Shown here piece after piece: positions 14,716 through 17,048 of a DNA stretch of 17,048 nucleotides. The DNA is from Candidatus Halarchaeoplasma halalkaliphilum (GTDB taxonomy: Archaea > Thermoplasmatota > Thermoplasmata > Halarchaeoplasmatales > Halarchaeoplasmataceae): assembly GCA_007133925.1 (NCBI GenBank), contig SLLU01000086.1, positions 1 to 17,048 on the forward strand. Reading direction: 5' to 3'. The notes beneath the pieces were generated by a model. That model saw nothing but the letters and a program-made list of their open reading frames with translations, was not told the origin of the DNA and did no database searches. The position numbers and the translations under genes were made by a program. The first letter of the stretch is position 1. Each line of letters starts with the position of its first letter.

Positions 14716-15479
14716 GCCGGATTACCCACGGTCTTCGTCCCCCTGATGATGTAACCGTTGTGTCCGAGACCCTTGAAGCTGGGCCGTATCCCTCCGTCGT
14801 TGACCACCATGGTCCTCTCTATTATCTCGGAACACTCCAAGTCCTGGAACCCAAGGGCCCTCATGGCATTGTGGGTACGTTCTACCTGATTGGTTGTTGG
14901 TACGTAGGCCAGGAAGGCACCGCCGCCCCTGAGCACCCTACCGGCGGTTTCCAGGGCATCCCAAGGCTGTGGTATGTCCACCACGAAGGCATCCATGTCT
15001 CTCTCCTCCAGATCTCCCGTGACATCGCCGACCCTCGGTACCCATGAGGCCCCGAAACCCAGGGTCTCCACGTTGAAACGGGCCACCTCAAGATGCTCTT
15101 CCACCTTCTCGTATGTGTAAACCCTGCCCCGATCTCCCACTGCCCTGAGGAGGGCCGCGGTGAGCATACCGGATCCCGCACCACCCTCCACTATCCGGTC
15201 CCCGGATTTGATGTCGCACTTGTGTATTATAACGGAAGTCATTATGGGTTGTATTATCTGGGGTCCCCTCCTCATGAACTCAGGAGCCTGTCTTAGTGAA
15301 GGTCTCAGGACGTGATAGCTCTGCCTGCCCAGGTCGATACTGCTTCCGTAGGGCATACCCACGAACCGTTTTGTGTCCACGATCCCCAGGCCGGGCACCC
15401 TTTTTGTCTCTCCGCTTACATTGAGTAGTTCCGCCGAATCCGGATTCCACAGGATTATCCAGTCCCCTTGTGATATCAT
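14712..15479 (-). CDS. trmI: tRNA (adenine-N1)-methyltransferase, archaeal TrmI type
   Basis: Uses S-adenosylmethionine to methylate N1 of adenine in the T-loop of tRNA; characterised archaeal TrmI modifies positions 57 and 58. The 255 residues begin with a small beta domain (about 1-60). The linker GPQIIQPIM (72-80) is followed by the Rossmann methyltransferase core. Motif I is EGGAGSG (98-104), the ribose-binding acid is E124 in YEK, and the active-site motif is DIPQPW (168-173). The C-terminal RPSFKGLGHNGYIIRGTK block is a strong family signature. Length is typical. The ATG at 15479 directly precedes the conserved N-terminus. A TATA-like element may lie at 15511-15522, but it is weak. Confidence 0.94.
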   Translation of the reverse strand: MISQGDWIILWNPDSAELLNVSGETKRVPGLGIVDTKRFVGMPYGSSIDLGRQSYHVLRPSLRQAPEFMRRGPQIIQPIMTSVIIHKCDIKSGDRIVEGGAGSGMLTAALLRAVGDRGRVYTYEKVEEHLEVARFNVETLGFGASWVPRVGDVTGDLEERDMDAFVVDIPQPWDALETAGRVLRGGGAFLAYVPTTNQVERTHNAMRALGFQDLECSEIIERTMVVNDGGIRPSFKGLGHNGYIIRGTKTVGNPA

Positions 15480-15546
15480 CTTTTACACCGTGATATCCCA
15501 TGGCGGAACTCCGTAAAAGTCTTTCTCTCGTCCCCCGGAACGGTGA

Positions 15547-16581
15547 TCACTCAATTTTCCGGATCAATTCCTGGGCCAGTGAGAGTGCCTCCCTGTACAT
15601 CCCCTGATCCACAAGGTCCTCCACCCTCTTGAAGCCCTCCCGGGATGGGGTATCTAGTTCCTCATCCCCCATGATCCGCCTTCCCTTTTCCAGCAGCTTG
15701 AAGGTCAGGACGGCCATACGGGAGTGGTCCACAACATCCCTGGCGCACTCTTCCGCCTTCTCGAGCTCTCCCGTCTCTTTCGCCTTGATGGCGGCTTTCA
15801 GGGACCCCTTTATACTGGTAAGGTCGAAACCGGTACTCCTGGCCCTGGAAAGCATCTTCTTTGCCTGGGATATCTTTTCCACGATCTCTTCGGCTCCATC
15901 CCCTTGGGACGGGCTTTCAACTTCCTTTTCCCGGCTATACATGTTATACAGGACTTCCGAACCCATGGTCCTGTGATCCACGGCCAGTCTGTAGGCCTGG
16001 GTTGCATCTTTCAACCTGCCCATCTTGGTGGCCAGACGGGCCTTGGTATTCCATATGGTCGCAAAATGCGGGTTCATCTCCACAACCCTGTCGTAACACT
16101 CATTTGCACTTTCGAAAGCGCCCATGGACTCCTGTATGCACCCCCTCACGTACCATACCCCCTCATTGTCCCTTCCCTCGGCTATCTTCATATCCATCTC
16201 CGCCAGGGCTTCCAGAGGTTCATCGATCACCCCTCCGTCGGGCAAAAACACCCACTCATCCCCATCAGTATATCTTCTGCCGCACTCGTGGCATATCTCG
16301 CTGGAAATCGTCACGATCTTTTCACAGTAGGGACAGAAGAATTCGGAGACCACAATGGCCGTATAACCACTGGTCCCCCGGATCTCATCCATTATGTCCC
16401 GGGCCTTTTTTTCCCCCATACCCCTTATCTTCAGTATGCCCCCCATCCCCGCCTTCTCTATATGCTCAAGATCCCTGAATCCCTGGTTCACCAGTACCCT
16501 GGCGGTCAATTCTCCTATGGACGGAACGGTCATCAGGGTGGAGACCGCGTCGTGATCCTTTATAGCGGTATATTCTTCCAT
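15547..16581 (-). CDS. Helix-hairpin-helix, zinc-ribbon and TPR protein
   Basis: A 344-residue soluble protein with a mixed architecture. Residues about 13-68 form two helix-hairpin-helix units (VPSIGELTARVLVNQGF and IRGMGEKKARDIMDEI) of the type that binds DNA backbone or other partners. A zinc ribbon follows (C83, C86, C97, C100). Residues about 138-205 look like two TPR-type repeats (GVWYVRGCIQESMGAFESAN and the ATIWNTKARLATKMGRLKDA stretch). The C-terminal third is charged and helical, probably partly coiled coil. It is most likely a DNA-linked scaffold, perhaps in repair or transcription, but no enzymatic motif is seen. The ATG at 16581 follows a possible TATA box at 16638-16650. I do not recognise a named family for the whole protein. 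Confidence 0.75.
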   Translation of the reverse strand: MEEYTAIKDHDAVSTLMTVPSIGELTARVLVNQGFRDLEHIEKAGMGGILKIRGMGEKKARDIMDEIRGTSGYTAIVVSEFFCPYCEKIVTISSEICHECGRRYTDGDEWVFLPDGGVIDEPLEALAEMDMKIAEGRDNEGVWYVRGCIQESMGAFESANECYDRVVEMNPHFATIWNTKARLATKMGRLKDATQAYRLAVDHRTMGSEVLYNMYSREKEVESPSQGDGAEEIVEKISQAKKMLSRARSTGFDLTSIKGSLKAAIKAKETGELEKAEECARDVVDHSRMAVLTFKLLEKGRRIMGDEELDTPSREGFKRVEDLVDQGMYREALSLAQELIRKIE

Positions 16582-16637
16582 GGTATATGCACCAACAGAC
16601 AGTCTTAGGGGTACTAACGGTGCATTTTACCGAGAGT

Positions 16638-16650
16638 ACTTATAACTTAT
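16638..16650 (-). promoter_or_regulatory. TATA-like box for the HhH/zinc-ribbon/TPR gene
   Basis: On the minus strand, ataagttataagt would place a start near 16618, leaving a leader of about 37 nt before the ATG at 16581. A weaker AT-rich element (gtaaaatgc, 16621-16629) would give a shorter leader. Position is observed; use is inferred. Confidence 0.35.
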
Positions 16651-16716
16651 GCCCCGATTCCAATTATTCGGACAACATAGGTACCGTACGATGATCCTTT
16701 CGCATGGGCAGGACGA

Positions 16717-16726
16717 GGGGGGGGGG
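16717..16726 (+). repeat. G10 homopolymer
   Basis: Ten consecutive guanines in non-coding DNA. Such tracts are prone to slippage in replication and also to miscalling in assembly. It is 233 bp from the second tract of the same length. Confidence 0.9.
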
Positions 16727-16902
16727 ATACGACCGGAGGAAGACCTCCCGGAACATGCACCGTAAGACGGCGTATTAGATCCCAGTGATATATTGGCCGG
16801 TCTGGTGTGATATCCCAATAGCTTTGGCCAGGACCTGTAAGAGCGCACCTTCACCGTATCTTTCCCGATCCCGTCCACCACGGATGCACTGGCATGGGCG
16901 AG

Positions 16903-16933
16903 TATGTGTATTTCAAACACTTGCATATGTGTA
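16903..16933 (+). repeat. Direct repeat TATGTGTA x2, possible operator
   Basis: Two copies of TATGTGTA (16903-16910 and 16926-16933) are spaced 23 bp start to start, about two helical turns, just upstream of the TATA-like box of the partial gene. A transcription-factor site on one DNA face is possible but unproven. Confidence 0.35.
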
Positions 16934-16950
16934 CATACATACAAAGTAAT

Positions 16951-16969
16951 GTTTAAATAGGGGGGGGGG
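16951..16969 (+). promoter_or_regulatory. Promoter with TATA-like box followed by a G10 tract
   Basis: A TATA-like sequence gtttaaata (16951-16959) is centred about 30 bp before the ATG at 16985, fitting a leaderless gene. Ten guanines (16960-16969) directly follow the box and occupy part of the TATA-to-start spacer. Any slippage in this run would change the spacer length. Confidence 0.55.
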
Positions 16970-16984
16970 TATATTACCCTTTTC

Positions 16985-17048
16985 ATGAAGGACAAAACAC
17001 CCGTAATTATTTTTGCGGTACTCATCTTGCTGGGTACCCTTGCCCCTA
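16985..17048 (+). CDS. Partial gene, secreted or membrane protein N-terminus
   Basis: Only 21 codons are present before the window ends. They read MKDKTPVIIFAVLILLGTLA followed by a proline: a short basic start and a hydrophobic stretch that would serve as a signal peptide or first membrane helix. The promoter immediately upstream supports a real gene start. Nothing can be said about the product. Confidence 0.6.
   Translation, partial: MKDKTPVIIFAVLILLGTLAP

Larger units (their letters stand above)
16582..16984. other. Divergent intergenic region with two G10 tracts
   Basis: This 403-bp stretch between two divergent genes holds no convincing coding sequence. It contains two identical-length guanine runs, G10 at 16717-16726 and G10 at 16960-16969. 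It also has a direct repeat TATGTGTA at 16903-16910 and 16926-16933, and a TATA-like box at 16951-16959. The remaining middle part (about 16730-16900) shows no clear RNA gene or transposon end. A long minus-strand open frame crossing the region (16627-17025) is rejected because it runs through both flanking promoters and resembles no protein family. Confidence 0.6.

Noticed and set aside
15724..16608. Plus-strand open frame of 294 codons opposite the HhH/TPR gene
   Set aside because: It is antisense to a well-structured protein, has shadow-type composition, and has no promoter-like element at its start.
16691..16765. 24-codon plus-strand frame spanning the first G10 tract, as a contingency gene
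   Set aside because: It is very short, lacks a promoter at the right distance, and shows no recognisable sequence.
16627..17025. Minus-strand open frame of 132 codons in the right intergenic region
   Set aside because: It crosses the start and promoter of the partial plus-strand gene, contains the poly-G tracts as poly-proline/serine codons, and shows no domain-like pattern.
1..17048. Defence island, prophage, CRISPR or mobile element
   Set aside because: No nuclease, helicase, toxin pair, integrase, transposase, terminal inverted repeat or regularly spaced repeat array was seen. The gene content is largely housekeeping and membrane functions.

Overview
The window reads as a compact archaeal chromosome segment of roughly 50-55% GC (estimated by eye). 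The archaeal assignment rests on a short archaeal-type triosephosphate isomerase (220 aa), the D subunit of an A/V-type ATP synthase, an archaeal TrmI-type tRNA m1A methyltransferase, and AT-rich TATA-like boxes that repeatedly lie about 25-30 bp upstream of start codons, the geometry of leaderless archaeal transcripts. The many zinc-ribbon membrane proteins, the PQQ-like surface propeller and a histidine-degradation enzyme would fit a Thermoplasmatota-like euryarchaeon. That lineage call is an inference with low confidence.

Layout. 50-1848 (+): a two-gene NosFY-like ABC exporter with ATGA coupling. 1974-3779 (+): a surface-anchored eight-repeat PQQ-like beta-propeller. 3902-4969 (+): a DUF362 protein with two 4Fe-4S clusters, tail to tail with a minus-strand run. 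That run comprises a zinc-ribbon membrane protein (6048-6893), a VanZ-like protein (5642-6067) and triosephosphate isomerase (4971-5633). Upstream on the minus strand is a tightly coupled trio: ATPase subunit D (8327-8959), an unannotated 56-residue membrane protein (8160-8330) and imidazolonepropionase HutI (6919-8163). Divergent from subunit D is a thioredoxin-fold protein resembling the ATP10 ATP-synthase assembly factor (9156-9623). Next come a zinc-ribbon/Ig-like protein (9781-10617, +) and, facing it, a CPBP/CAAX-type membrane protease with a zinc ribbon at each end (10619-11851, -). The protease shares a 51-bp bidirectional promoter with a MOT1-type molybdate/sulfate transporter (11903-13045, +). 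Three minus-strand genes follow: an acyl-CoA ligase (13052-14656), TrmI (14712-15479) and an HhH/zinc-ribbon/TPR protein (15547-16581). A 403-bp intergenic region with two G10 tracts leads to the first 21 codons of a secreted or membrane protein running off the right edge.

The genes are mostly housekeeping or general membrane functions, and I do not see one large new multi-gene system. The most promising leads are the ATPase-linked neighbourhood (subunit D, the hidden small membrane protein and the divergent ATP10-like protein), the G10 tract inside a promoter spacer, a possible structured RNA at 9665-9728, and the HhH-zinc-ribbon-TPR fusion. No tRNA, rRNA, CRISPR array, insertion sequence or integrase was seen.
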